A stretch of DNA of 64,000 bases from Actinomycetota bacterium. GTDB lineage: Bacteria > Actinomycetota > Acidimicrobiia > Acidimicrobiales > Ilumatobacteraceae. Position numbers and translations under genes: made by a program. Shown here in pieces: positions 42,412 to 52,319 of this stretch. The notes below the pieces were generated by a model. It was not told where the DNA came from. It ran no database searches and worked only from the letters and a program-made list of their open reading frames with translations. Location of the stretch: the NCBI GenBank assembly GCA_016213625.1, contig JACQZZ010000010.1, positions 1 to 64,000 on the forward strand. Reading direction: 5' to 3'. Numbering within the stretch: the stretch's first letter is position 1; each line of letters begins with the position of its first letter.

Positions 42412-43275
42412 ATGCCCCGACCCGTCTGGAGTGGAACGATCAGCTTCGGCCTCATCGCGATCCCCATCAAGCTCTACAACGGCGTCAGCAAGCGCAGCGT
42501 GTCGTTCAACCAGCTCGACGATCGCACGATGAGCCGCATCAAGCTGAAGAAGACCTCGGCCGAGACCGGTGAGGACGTGCCCGACGAGCACATCGTGAAG
42601 GGCTACGAGATCTCCAAGGGCCGCTACGTGGTGGTCGACCCCGACGAGCTGGAACCGTTCATCCCGTCAGCCACGAAGAGCATCGATCTCGAGGAGTTCG
42701 TCGACCTCGGCGAGATCGACCCGGTGTACTTCGACTCGCAGTACATCCTGGCCCCCGACAAGACCCCGAAGCCGTACCTGTTGTTGGCCCGGGCGATGGA
42801 GGCGGCGAACAAGGTGGCCATCGGTCGGTTCGTGATGCGCAACAAGCAGTACGTGGCCGCCATCCGCGCCGTCGACGGTGCATTGGTGATGAGCACCATG
42901 GTGTTCGCCGACGAAGTGGTGCCGCTGTCGGCCATCGACGAACTCGACGTGCTGGGCGACGTCGAGGTGAGCGACAAGGAAGTGCTCATGGCCGAAGCGC
43001 TCGTCGAGTCGTTGTCGGCCGAGTTCCAGCCGGGCAAGTACCGCGACAACTACCGCGAACAGGTGCTCGATCTCATCGAACGCAAGGCGGCCGGCGAGGC
43101 GTTCGAGACCCCTGCCGCGGTGGCCGCAGCGCCGGCGGTCGTCGACCTGATGGCCGCGCTCGAGGCCAGCGTGAAGGCTGCCAAGGCTGCCCGCTCGCGG
43201 CATCCTGCCGGTGGGCCGGAGCTCGAGGTGGTCGAGTCCACCGCCAAGCCCAAGCGCGTGCGCAAGTCGGCGTGA
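42412..43275 (+). CDS. ku: Ku protein for non-homologous end joining
   Basis: A 287-residue bacterial Ku homodimer subunit. The N-terminus PRPVWSGTISFGLIAIPIKLY is diagnostic, followed by EDVPDEHIVKGYE and YLLLARAMEAANKVAIGRFVMRNKQY. Ku rings DNA ends and recruits LigD. The C-terminal 40 residues are Lys/Ala rich, an extension that contacts DNA in mycobacterial Ku. CAGACT lies 7 nt before the ATG. Its stop overlaps the start of the LigD-like polymerase gene. Confidence 0.95.
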   Translation: MPRPVWSGTISFGLIAIPIKLYNGVSKRSVSFNQLDDRTMSRIKLKKTSAETGEDVPDEHIVKGYEISKGRYVVVDPDELEPFIPSATKSIDLEEFVDLGEIDPVYFDSQYILAPDKTPKPYLLLARAMEAANKVAIGRFVMRNKQYVAAIRAVDGALVMSTMVFADEVVPLSAIDELDVLGDVEVSDKEVLMAEALVESLSAEFQPGKYRDNYREQVLDLIERKAAGEAFETPAAVAAAPAVVDLMAALEASVKAAKAARSRHPAGGPELEVVESTAKPKRVRKSA

Positions 43276-44177
43276 GTTCCGAGCGCTCCACCGTGCGGGT
43301 GGGCGAGCGCGAGCTCAGCCTCAGCAACCTGCACAAGGTGTTGTACCCGGCGACGGGCACCACCAAGGCGGAGGTCATCGAGTACTACGCGCGCATCGCG
43401 CCCGTGATGCTGCCGCACCTGGCCGATCGGTGCATCACGCTCAAGCGGTTCCCCGACGGGGTGGAGAAGGAGGGCTTCTTCGAGAAGCGCTGTCCGAAGC
43501 ATCGCCCCGAGTGGGTCAACGTGGCCATCGGCCCGGGCGACCGCAACGGCAACATCGGCTATTGCCGCATGGACGAGCCCGCATCGCTGGTGTGGGCGGC
43601 CAACATGGCCGCGTTGGAGTTGCACGTGCCGATGGCGTTGGCCGCGGATCTGGAGACCCCCCGAGCCGTGGTGTTCGACTTCGACCCCGGCTTGCCTGCT
43701 GCGATGAAGGAGTGCTGCGAGGCAGCGATGTGGGTGCACGACGTACTCACCGCGGTGAACCTGCAGGGCTTCTGCAAGACCTCCGGATCGAAGGGGCTGC
43801 AGATGTATGTGCCGCTCAACACACCCTGCACGCACGAGACGGCGAGCGACTTCGCCCTGGCCGTCGGTCAGCTGTTGGAACACCAGCACCGCGACCGGAT
43901 CACCACCACCATGGCGAAGGCCGTCCGGCCGGGGAAGATCTTCGTCGACTGGAGCCAGAACGCCCGGCACAAGACCACCATCGGCGTCTACTCGATGCGC
44001 GCTCGTCCCGAGCCCACGTGCAGCACGCCGGTCACATGGGACGAAGTGGCCGCCTGCGCCGAGGGTGGACCCGAACTGCGCTTCACGTGGCGCGAGGTGC
44101 TCGAGCGCGTCGACGAACACGGCGACCTGTTCGCCCCCGTCCTCACCCTCCATCAGTCGTTGCCCCGCGCGACCTGA
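43272..44177 (+). CDS. LigD-type polymerase/primase domain protein
   Basis: A 301-residue archaeo-eukaryotic primase family protein. Catalytic aspartates are in VVFDFDPG, the nucleotide motif KTSGSKGLQMYVPL follows, and the third acidic site lies in IFVDWSQN. No ligase or phosphoesterase domain is attached, so this is a stand-alone end-joining polymerase like the LigD-Pol paralogues of mycobacteria. The GTG start overlaps the ku stop (GTGA). It fills gaps with ribo- or deoxynucleotides during end joining. A ligase would have to be supplied from elsewhere. Confidence 0.92.
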   Translation: MSSERSTVRVGERELSLSNLHKVLYPATGTTKAEVIEYYARIAPVMLPHLADRCITLKRFPDGVEKEGFFEKRCPKHRPEWVNVAIGPGDRNGNIGYCRMDEPASLVWAANMAALELHVPMALAADLETPRAVVFDFDPGLPAAMKECCEAAMWVHDVLTAVNLQGFCKTSGSKGLQMYVPLNTPCTHETASDFALAVGQLLEHQHRDRITTTMAKAVRPGKIFVDWSQNARHKTTIGVYSMRARPEPTCSTPVTWDEVAACAEGGPELRFTWREVLERVDEHGDLFAPVLTLHQSLPRAT

Positions 44178-44188
44178 CCATCGAACCA

Positions 44189-44246
44189 CCCGTTCATGTC
44201 ATCGCTCGACCACGAGCGCTCCAGGCCGGGCCATGACATGAACGGG
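44189..44246. terminator. Nested hairpin after ku/polymerase operon
   Basis: Outer 14-bp perfect arms CCCGTTCATGTCAT (44189-44202) and ATGACATGAACGGG (44233-44246) enclose an inner hairpin CGCTCG-ACCA-CGAGCG (44203-44218). It begins 11 bp after the polymerase stop. A short run GGGGAAAA follows instead of U. It likely terminates the operon. Confidence 0.6.
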
Positions 44247-44278
44247 GAAAAGTGGTGCGGGTGGGCGGTGCGATCGGG

Positions 44279-44303
44279 CAGACTGGGGGAGATGAGCACC
44301 TGA
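44279..44303 (+). promoter_or_regulatory. -10 element and leaderless 3-codon upstream ORF before ABC-F gene
   Basis: CAGACT (44279-44284) ends 7 nt before an ATG at 44292 that encodes Met-Ser-Thr then TGA (44301-44303). This is the same spacing used for leaderless starts elsewhere in the window. The ABC-F gene begins 44 nt later with TGGAGG at 44335-44340. The short ORF may act as a leader peptide; alternatively it is accidental in a 5' UTR. Confidence 0.4.
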
Positions 44304-44346
44304 GCCCCGACCCGTCCTGTTCCTGATCGAGTCCTGGAGGTTCCTC

Positions 44347-45990
<1,644 letters not shown>

Positions 45991-45994
45991 CCGC

Positions 45995-47335
45995 TCAGGT
46001 CGCCGTGCGGATGCGGCGGCTGGCGAACACGCCGACCATCCCGAGCGCGAATGCCAGCGCGAAGTTGATCGCCAGTGCGCCGTTGATGGAGAACGACGTG
46101 CGATCGGCCACTGCCACGGTCGCACCGCCCACACCGCCCATGAGCGAGAAGCCCAATGCGTCGCCCAGCGACAGTTGGCTGCTCACCCGACCCTCCTGAC
46201 CGTGGGTGGCGTAGCTCATGGTGGCGACGGTGGTGGGGTTGAACAGCAGGCCCATCCCGAAACCACCGACCGACCACGCGGCGAACGTGGCCCACAGTGG
46301 CCATCCCGGCCACAGCACCGGCATCACGAGGGCGATGCCGAGCGACATCACCAGGAAGCCGTTGCGCACCGCGCGATCGGGACGGGTGACCGGATGCCGA
46401 GCGCGGACCCACTGCCCGATGGTCCACGACAGTGCGGCGCCGATGATGACGAATCCCTGCACGAGCGGCCGCGCGCCGTGGATGCGATCGGCGGCGAGCG
46501 GGATGAAGCTGTCGACTCCCAGGAACGTTGCCGTGGCGACGATGCGACAGAGCACGATCGCCGGGAACCCGATGCGTGCTGTCAGCACACCGGCCGGCAG
46601 CAGCACCCGCAACGCACGCAGCGCGACTGCGGCACCGACCACCGACAACACGGCGGCCACCACGAGGTTGGCGGTCTGCAGGCCGGTGGCGAACACGCCG
46701 ACGCCCACTGCCGCGGCCACGGCGTGTGGCAGTCGGCTCCGCTCGCGCTCGGTGGCGGTGGGGCCGAAGTGGCGCATCGGGCGAACCGAGAGCGCGGCCA
46801 CGGCCACTGCGAACGGGATGATGCCGAGGAACACCCATCGCCAACCGAACGCGTCGACCACCCAGCCCGACAGCGCCGGAGCGAAGAGGCTCGGCAACAC
46901 CCACCCCGCGGACAGGATGGCGAACATCTTCGGTTGCCACTCGGTGGGGAACGCCCGGTTCACGAGTGTGTAGGCGATGGGCTGGAGGCCGCCCGTGCCG
47001 GCACCCTGCAGCACGCGGCCCACGACCACCCACACCATGGTGGGCGCGACGGCTCCCACCACCAGTCCGATGACGAACGTGATGATCGACAGTACGTAGG
47101 GGGTTGCCGGTCCGCGACGGTCGGCCATCTCGCCGGCTGCGACCAATGCCACCATGTTCGCCAACGTGTAGACGGCGACGGCGAGGCCGTACAGCGAGTC
47201 GCCACCGAGCTCGTCGGTGATGGTGGGCATGGCGGTGACCACCGCGGTCACCTCGAACGCAACGAGCGTGACCCCGAGCACCAACCCGATCGCGAGCAGC
47301 CGCTGGCTCGCGGTCATCGGGGCGGTGGTGGCCAT
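45995..47335 (-). CDS. MFS transporter (drug/H+ antiporter-like)
   Basis: A 446-residue protein with about 12-14 predicted membrane segments. The N-terminal half shows VVTAMPTITDELGG and GEMADRRGPATPYVLS (loop 2-3 motif A), and GRVLQGAGTGGLQP (motif C-like). These fit the EmrB/QacA group of drug:H+ antiporters. It starts 8 bp after the amidase stop on the same strand with no separate promoter, so both are probably cotranscribed. M7 could be the true start. Confidence 0.87.
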   Translation of the reverse strand: MATTAPMTASQRLLAIGLVLGVTLVAFEVTAVVTAMPTITDELGGDSLYGLAVAVYTLANMVALVAAGEMADRRGPATPYVLSIITFVIGLVVGAVAPTMVWVVVGRVLQGAGTGGLQPIAYTLVNRAFPTEWQPKMFAILSAGWVLPSLFAPALSGWVVDAFGWRWVFLGIIPFAVAVAALSVRPMRHFGPTATERERSRLPHAVAAAVGVGVFATGLQTANLVVAAVLSVVGAAVALRALRVLLPAGVLTARIGFPAIVLCRIVATATFLGVDSFIPLAADRIHGARPLVQGFVIIGAALSWTIGQWVRARHPVTRPDRAVRNGFLVMSLGIALVMPVLWPGWPLWATFAAWSVGGFGMGLLFNPTTVATMSYATHGQEGRVSSQLSLGDALGFSLMGGVGGATVAVADRTSFSINGALAINFALAFALGMVGVFASRRIRTAT

Positions 47336-47343
47336 ACGTGGCG

Positions 47344-48753
47344 TCAGTGGGGGCTGCCCGGAGCCACGAGGGGCCACGGGCGGTTGCGCTCGACGGTGAC
47401 CGCCAGGTCGAGCAGCAGCTCCTCGGTGAAGTGCCGGCCCACCACCTGCAGCCCGATGGGCAGACCATCGAGGGTGCCGGCCGGGATGGAGATGGCCGGA
47501 TTGCCGTGCAGGTTCGCGGGGAAGGTGAGGCGTCCGTTGTTGCCGGGTCCGGCCTCCACGCCGCCGAAGACGCCGGGCAACGGACCGTCGGCGTCGAACG
47601 CCACGTCGGGGTTGCTGGCGGTGATGACGAAGTCGACGCCGTCGACCGGGTCGAAGATGCGGGCCATCGCCTCGTTCACCTCCATGCGCCGCTGTTCGAT
47701 CTTCGCTCGCGCCGCGGCGTCGTACTTGCCGACCGCCATCTCCATGCCGAAGCGGATCTCGGGGGTCAGGTCGTCGGCGCACTGGGGCCAGTGCTCCTTG
47801 AGCTGTGCCTCGATGGCGATGTTGCCGCTGAGCGACCAGGCGGCGCCCATGCGCGGCATGCCGACGTCGATGCCCTCGACGCGGCGCAGTGCGCAGTCGT
47901 CCACCAGGTCCATGCCCGCGGCCTCGAGCAGCTCCCACATCATCGGTGACACCGTGGCGTTGCCCCAGGTGGGGGCGAAGGCGACTCGGGCGCCGCGCAG
48001 GGCCTCGAGGTGCGTGCCGAGGCCGGCCTCCCACCCACTCACCTTCGGCATGCTGAGCGGGTCGCGGGCGTCGAAGCCGTTGGCCACGTCGAACCAGCGA
48101 GCCGTGTCGCGCACCGGGCGCGACCGGCAGCCCGTGGTGACCGGGTGGTTGCCCGACGTCCCCTTCGGCCCCAGCGGGATGCGGCCGATGGTGGCCTTCA
48201 GGCCGACCGTGCCGGTGAAGCCGGCAGGAATGCGGATGCTGCCACCACCATCGCCCGCGGTGGCGAGGGTGACGATGCCGCCCGACACCGCGGCCGCGGT
48301 GCCGCCCGAGCTGCCCCCCGGCGTGCGACCGTGCTGCCAAGGGTTGTGTGTGGTGCCGTGCAGCACGGTGCGGGTGACGTTCACCCCGCCGAACTCGCTG
48401 GCAGTGGTCTGGCCGATGAGCACGGCGCCGCCGTCGTCGCGCACGCGCTGCACCATCGTGCTCGTGTGCCCTGCGATCTGATCCTTCAACGGCACCGAGG
48501 CGTGCGTGTCGGGCCAACCCTCCACGGAGTCGAGTTCCTTCACGCCGATCGGCACACCACCGAACGGTCGCGACACGTCGGCGGCGCGTGCCGACGCGAC
48601 GGCCTGCTCTCGATCGAGGAAGCAGAACGCGTTCAGATCACTGGCATCGATGGCGTCGAAGGTGGCCTGCAACTCCTCGGCCGGCGAACGGCGACCAGAG
48701 CGGAACTCATCGACGAGCGAGCAGGCGTCTCCCTGCCACGGTGTATCCCCCAT
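47344..48753 (-). CDS. Amidase (amidase-signature family)
   Basis: A 469-residue hydrolase with the Ser-cisSer-Lys triad: Lys72 in GVKELDS, Ser148 in TPGGSSGGTAAAV and Ser172 in GDGGGSIRIPAG. Spacing matches the family (24 residues between the serines). It hydrolyses an amide, substrate unknown. TACCAT ends 6 nt before the ATG, a leaderless-type start. The MFS gene follows directly, so the enzyme and transporter may handle the same compound. Confidence 0.92.
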   Translation of the reverse strand: MGDTPWQGDACSLVDEFRSGRRSPAEELQATFDAIDASDLNAFCFLDREQAVASARAADVSRPFGGVPIGVKELDSVEGWPDTHASVPLKDQIAGHTSTMVQRVRDDGGAVLIGQTTASEFGGVNVTRTVLHGTTHNPWQHGRTPGGSSGGTAAAVSGGIVTLATAGDGGGSIRIPAGFTGTVGLKATIGRIPLGPKGTSGNHPVTTGCRSRPVRDTARWFDVANGFDARDPLSMPKVSGWEAGLGTHLEALRGARVAFAPTWGNATVSPMMWELLEAAGMDLVDDCALRRVEGIDVGMPRMGAAWSLSGNIAIEAQLKEHWPQCADDLTPEIRFGMEMAVGKYDAAARAKIEQRRMEVNEAMARIFDPVDGVDFVITASNPDVAFDADGPLPGVFGGVEAGPGNNGRLTFPANLHGNPAISIPAGTLDGLPIGLQVVGRHFTEELLLDLAVTVERNRPWPLVAPGSPH

Positions 48754-48774
48754 GCGCGCATGGTAGGCGAACGG

Positions 48775-49044
48775 TCAGGACTTGAGCTGATCCACCGCGT
48801 CCTTGGTGGCATCGGCGGCGGTATCGGCCAGGTCGCCCGCTGCGTCGGCTGCGTCCTTGGCCGTGTCGGCGGCGGCATCGGCCAGGTCGCCGGCGGCGTC
48901 GGCGGCGGAGTCGGCGGCGGAGTCGGCGCCCTTCTTGGCCTTCTTCAGCAGGTCGTCCTTGCGTTGACGGCCGGCCTCGGTGCCGAACAGGTAGCCGGCG
49001 GCGCCGACCAGGGCGCCGATGATGAGGAGTGCGAAGACCTTCAT
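48775..49044 (-). CDS. YtxH-like protein with Ala/Asp-rich 18-residue repeats
   Basis: An 89-residue protein. One N-terminal membrane segment (KVFALLIIGALVGAAGYLF) is followed by a basic stretch, GTEAGRQRKDDLLKKAKK, and a helical tail made of AADAAGDLADAAADT-like repeats. The DNA shows two 54-bp copies at 48797-48850 and 48851-48904. The tail should form an amphipathic helix as in YtxH or LEA-like stress proteins. A strong GAAGGAGGA lies before the ATG. Function is unknown, and it may be envelope-stress related. Confidence 0.8.
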   Translation of the reverse strand: MKVFALLIIGALVGAAGYLFGTEAGRQRKDDLLKKAKKGADSAADSAADAAGDLADAAADTAKDAADAAGDLADTAADATKDAVDQLKS

Positions 49045-49109
49045 GAGGGTCCTCCTTCGTGGGGTGTCGGGTGGTGTGGAAAGGCCCGCCCGGGTCCTTG
49101 TGGCCAAGC

Positions 49110-49481
49110 CTAATCGACCGGCGACAGGGCGGTCACCAGGCCCTCGGGAGACTCCATGCTCACGATGAGCTCACGGAGGTGCACGGGGATTCCGGTGACC
49201 CTGGCCCGCGCCGGAGGGTCGATGGTGAGCGTGACCAGGCCGTCACCGGCGCCGTTCACCAGCCAGCGACCGTTCCACCCGTGTGCCCCTCGGCTGAGGA
49301 ACGTGCGCGGGAGCAGCGTGGCCGAGCGGATCGAGGAACGGGGAATCGACGCGATGAACCCCCAGCCGAGGCGCACCTCGACGGAGGCGTCCCTCACCTC
49401 CACGTGGCAGTGACGCCGTCCGAGGCCGAGCGGGGTCATGACCACCGCGCCGAGCGTGTCGAATCGAATGGGGAATCTCAT
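49110..49481 (-). CDS. Hypothetical protein
   Basis: A 123-residue protein starting at ATG 49481 (MRFPIRFD); CACACT lies 6 nt upstream, along with GGAG. Beta-rich sequence with VEVRLGWGFIASIPRSSI and a Trp-containing GWNGRWLVNG. It ends VSMESPEGLVTAL. No membrane segment. The pattern recalls actinobacterial small proteins with a PH-like fold, but I cannot assign a family. Confidence 0.62.
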   Translation of the reverse strand: MRFPIRFDTLGAVVMTPLGLGRRHCHVEVRDASVEVRLGWGFIASIPRSSIRSATLLPRTFLSRGAHGWNGRWLVNGAGDGLVTLTIDPPARARVTGIPVHLRELIVSMESPEGLVTALSPVD

Positions 49482-49559
49482 GACTCCAGTGTGCGCCGCG
49501 CGTCGACCGACGTCCTCCGTATCCGGTCTGATCGGTGCTCCACCTAGAGTCGGATCGAC

Positions 49560-50408
49560 ATGGACACCCGATCGTTCCTCGGACTGCAGCAGAGCCACAA
49601 CCCCTATCGCTGGTCGATGGAGGTCACCCAGGGCCTCGCCACCTCGGGGAACTTCTTGTTCGGTGGTGCCGGTCTGGGCGCCGCGATCTCGGCGCTGGAG
49701 GGCACGAGCCTACGCGAGACGGTGTGGGCCACGGCGCAGTACCTGTCGTACGCCAAGCCGGGCGAAGTGCTCGACATCGACGTGACGCTGGCGGTGACAG
49801 GTCATCAGATGACCCAGGCCCGCGCCGTGTGTCACGTGGGCAATCGCGAGATCCTCACCGTCAATGCCGCCCTCGGCCATCGGCCACTCGACGTGTCGGG
49901 ACAGTGGGAGACCATGCCCGACGTGCCCTCGCCCGACCAGTGTCCGGAGCGTCCGTTCCGCGGTCCGGTCGACGGCACCATCAACGACCGATTGGAACAG
50001 CGGCTCGCCAAGGGTCGTCCGTTCGATCTGCTCGACGGCACACCTGGCGACGGTCAGACGCTGATGTGGGCGCGCATCCCCGACGTGCTCGACGGGGTGG
50101 ATGCGGCAGCGCTCGGTGTCCTCGGCGACTTCGTCCCCATGGCAGTGGGTCAGGCGCTGGGTGTGCGCGGTGGTGGCAACAGCCTCGACAACACGTTGCG
50201 AGTGGTGCACCTCGTGCCCACCGAGTGGGTGCTGCTCGACATCCGCGTGCACGCCGTGGAGCGTGGGTTCGGCCATGGCCTGGTGCAGATGTACGCCGAG
50301 GACGGCACGTTGCTGGCCACGGCCAGTCAGAGCTGCATCGTGCGATTCTGGAAAGGTGAGTTGCCGTCGGCCACCCGGCCCGACGTCGAGAAGGGGGACC
50401 ACTCATGA
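49560..50408 (+). CDS. Double-hotdog acyl-CoA thioesterase-like protein
   Basis: A 282-residue protein with two hotdog-like halves. The N-terminal half has FLFGGAGLGAAISALEG and SYAKPGEVLDIDV, the C-terminal half has LGDFVPMAVGQALG and NTLRVVHLVPTEWVLLDIRVHAVERGFGHG. This matches the acyl-CoA thioesterase-like superfamily of actinobacteria. It would hydrolyse an acyl-CoA. TAGAGT lies 9 nt before the ATG. Its stop overlaps the start of the LLM oxidoreductase gene. Confidence 0.8.
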   Translation: MDTRSFLGLQQSHNPYRWSMEVTQGLATSGNFLFGGAGLGAAISALEGTSLRETVWATAQYLSYAKPGEVLDIDVTLAVTGHQMTQARAVCHVGNREILTVNAALGHRPLDVSGQWETMPDVPSPDQCPERPFRGPVDGTINDRLEQRLAKGRPFDLLDGTPGDGQTLMWARIPDVLDGVDAAALGVLGDFVPMAVGQALGVRGGGNSLDNTLRVVHLVPTEWVLLDIRVHAVERGFGHGLVQMYAEDGTLLATASQSCIVRFWKGELPSATRPDVEKGDHS

Positions 50409-51388
50409 CCATGCCCATCCGTCCCGGAATGACCGTGCCGCTGCCCGGCCCCCTCCACAGCCATCGTGACAAGCTCGCCGAGTTGGCCGACCTGGGGTAC
50501 ACCGACATCTGGTCGGCCGAGAGCGATGGTGCCGACGGCTTCACCCCGCTCGCCATGGCTGCCGCCTGGGAACCGCGTCTGCGTCTCGGCACCGCGATCA
50601 TTCCGGCGTACACGCGGTCGCCGGCGTGCTTCGCCCAGAGCGTGGCGTCGTTGGCCGATGCGGCACCGGGGCGCTTCGCCATCGGCATCGGCAGCAGCAG
50701 CAACGTCATCGTCGAACGCTGGAACGGCATCCCCTTCGTCGAGCCGTACAAGAAGGTGCGCGACGTGGTGCGGTTCCTGCGCGACGCGCTCAGCGGCGAG
50801 AAGGTCGCCAAGCAGTACGACACGTTCGAGGTGAACGGCTTCAAGCTGGGTGTGCGTCCCGAGCAGACGCCGCCCATCCTCGTCGCCGCGCTGCGCGAGG
50901 GCATGCTGAGGCTCGCAGCCCGCGAAGGCGACGGCGCCATCATCAACTGGCTGTCGCCCGACGACGTACGCCAGGTCGTCCAGGTGGTGAACGACGCCGC
51001 CGGGGGAGTGGAGAAGGAGATCGTCTGCCGCATCTTCTGCTGCCCCAGCGAGAACGCCGATGCCGTGCGCGCCGCCGCCAAGTTCGCCATCGCCGCCTAT
51101 CTGAACGTGCCCGTGTACGCGCAGTTCCACGACTGGTTGGGGCGTGGTGAGGTGCTGCAGCCGATGTGGGACGCGTGGAAGTCGGGCGACCGCAAGGCAG
51201 CCCTCGCCGCCATTCCCGATTCGTTGGTGGACGAGCTGGTGGTGCACGGCTCGCCCGAACAGTGCCGGGCCACCATTCAGCGCTACTTCGACAACGGTGT
51301 CACCACCACGTCGCTGGCCATCCTGCCCCTCGACCCGGAGCTGAAGCACTGGGATGCCGTGCGCAGCCTGGCGCCCACCGCCGGCTGA
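50405..51388 (+). CDS. LLM-class F420-dependent oxidoreductase
   Basis: A 327-residue luciferase-like TIM-barrel protein. It has ELADLGYTDIWSAES, LGTAIIPAYTRSP, RFAIGIGSSSNVIVERWNG and a C-terminal VHGSPEQCRATIQRYFDNGVTTTS, consistent with the actinobacterial F420-dependent group. The substrate is unknown. The ATG overlaps the thioesterase stop (ATGA), so the two are coupled and likely act on the same acyl compound. Confidence 0.88.
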   Translation: MTMPIRPGMTVPLPGPLHSHRDKLAELADLGYTDIWSAESDGADGFTPLAMAAAWEPRLRLGTAIIPAYTRSPACFAQSVASLADAAPGRFAIGIGSSSNVIVERWNGIPFVEPYKKVRDVVRFLRDALSGEKVAKQYDTFEVNGFKLGVRPEQTPPILVAALREGMLRLAAREGDGAIINWLSPDDVRQVVQVVNDAAGGVEKEIVCRIFCCPSENADAVRAAAKFAIAAYLNVPVYAQFHDWLGRGEVLQPMWDAWKSGDRKAALAAIPDSLVDELVVHGSPEQCRATIQRYFDNGVTTTSLAILPLDPELKHWDAVRSLAPTAG

Positions 51389-51426
51389 CCTCCACCGCCG
51401 GCCGACCTCCTCCGCCGGCCTCTGGC
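51376..51426. repeat. 17-bp tandem repeat across the LLM gene stop
   Basis: Three units of CACCGCCGGCTGACCTC at 51376-51392, 51393-51409 and a degenerate 51410-51426. Copies 1 and 2 differ at one base. The first unit contains the stop codon of the LLM gene. The rest of the 51389-51536 gap has no gene; GGAAGG near 51523 precedes the next start. Confidence 0.65.
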
Positions 51427-51536
51427 GCTTCCTCACTCACCGTCAGGACTTCTTCAAGATCGATCGACGTAGAGCGAGATCCGGTGCATGATCATGTCGA
51501 CGAACAGATCGTTCGCCTGATTGGAAGGGTCCAGAC

Positions 51537-52031
51537 GTGAACACCACGGCACGTTCGAACACGCCTGCACACGACAGCATCGGCCATGCTGATGCCCTGC
51601 ACCTGGCCAGCGCCCTGGTGGCGGCGCGGCGCCGATCGGGCGGTCGCGTGACCCGACTGGCCAAGCGCAGTGACGGGCGGTTCACCCGCGACGACCTTCG
51701 GGCCTACGAGCGTGGAACTCGAGCGGTGGACGCCGACACGATGCTGGCCCTGGTGCGGCTGTACGGCTGCGACCCGCGTGCCGCGCTCCCTGCTCGCCCC
51801 ACGGTGAGCATCGAGCACGATCGCGTGGTGGCAGGTGGGCTGAGCGCCGAGTACGACCCTGCCGACCACACCACGGTGATGCCGGCGTACGTGCGACTGG
51901 TGCGGAAACTGCGCAAGCTTCGCGCAGAGGACGAGTTGGACCTTCGCCGCCCCGACCTGCAGGTGGTGACCACCTATTGGGCCCACACGTTGATGGACCA
52001 GGTGCAGGCCGAGGCGTCGGCGGCCTCCTGA
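51537..52031 (+). CDS. XRE-like helix-turn-helix protein
   Basis: A 164-residue protein. An HTH-like region runs from about residue 24 to 80 (ASALVAARRRSGGRVTRLAKR, then FTRDDLRAYERGTRAVDADTMLALVRLYGCDP), similar to XRE domains of actinobacterial regulators. The C-terminal half is unique, with VRLVRKLRKLRAEDELDLRR. GTG 51537 is preceded by GGAAGG, 7 nt upstream. Target genes are unknown. Confidence 0.7.
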   Translation: MNTTARSNTPAHDSIGHADALHLASALVAARRRSGGRVTRLAKRSDGRFTRDDLRAYERGTRAVDADTMLALVRLYGCDPRAALPARPTVSIEHDRVVAGGLSAEYDPADHTTVMPAYVRLVRKLRKLRAEDELDLRRPDLQVVTTYWAHTLMDQVQAEASAAS

Positions 52032-52044
52032 CCACGGCGGGGCT

Positions 52045-52251
52045 TCACGCCGCCTTGCGGCGGGTGGGGACGGCCGACGGGGCCTCGGTGCGCACCTCGG
52101 CGCGAGCGGCGAGCTGGGCCTTGATGGCGGCGATGTGCGCCAAACCGCGTTCGCGGGTGCGCTGATCCAGCCGGAACTGCAGGGGAAGACCGGTGTCTTC
52201 CAGCAGCGCCAGCTGAACGGGTTCCTGGCGGGTCTGGGTGTTCGTGTTCAT
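52045..52251 (-). CDS. Small conserved-looking hypothetical protein
   Basis: A 68-residue basic protein. Core sequence LPLQFRLDQRTRERGLAHIAAIK followed by a C-terminal KAA-type basic tail. It has no membrane segment. CACCAT lies 6 nt before the ATG, a leaderless-type arrangement. It lies 13 bp from the convergent XRE-like gene. No function is recognised. Confidence 0.6.
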   Translation of the reverse strand: MNTNTQTRQEPVQLALLEDTGLPLQFRLDQRTRERGLAHIAAIKAQLAARAEVRTEAPSAVPTRRKAA

Positions 52252-52292
52252 TCCGCCATGGTGCCAAAGGGGTCTCACAGGGATACCCGGCA

Positions 52293-52312
52293 CGCCCCGA
52301 CGCCGGGGGGCG
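52293..52312. terminator. GC hairpin after rhomboid gene
   Basis: CGCCCC (52293-52298) pairs with GGGGCG (52307-52312) across an 8-nt loop, 7 bp beyond the rhomboid stop. No U-run. A terminator is likely but the stem is short. Confidence 0.35.
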
Positions 52313-52319
52313 GGCCGGG

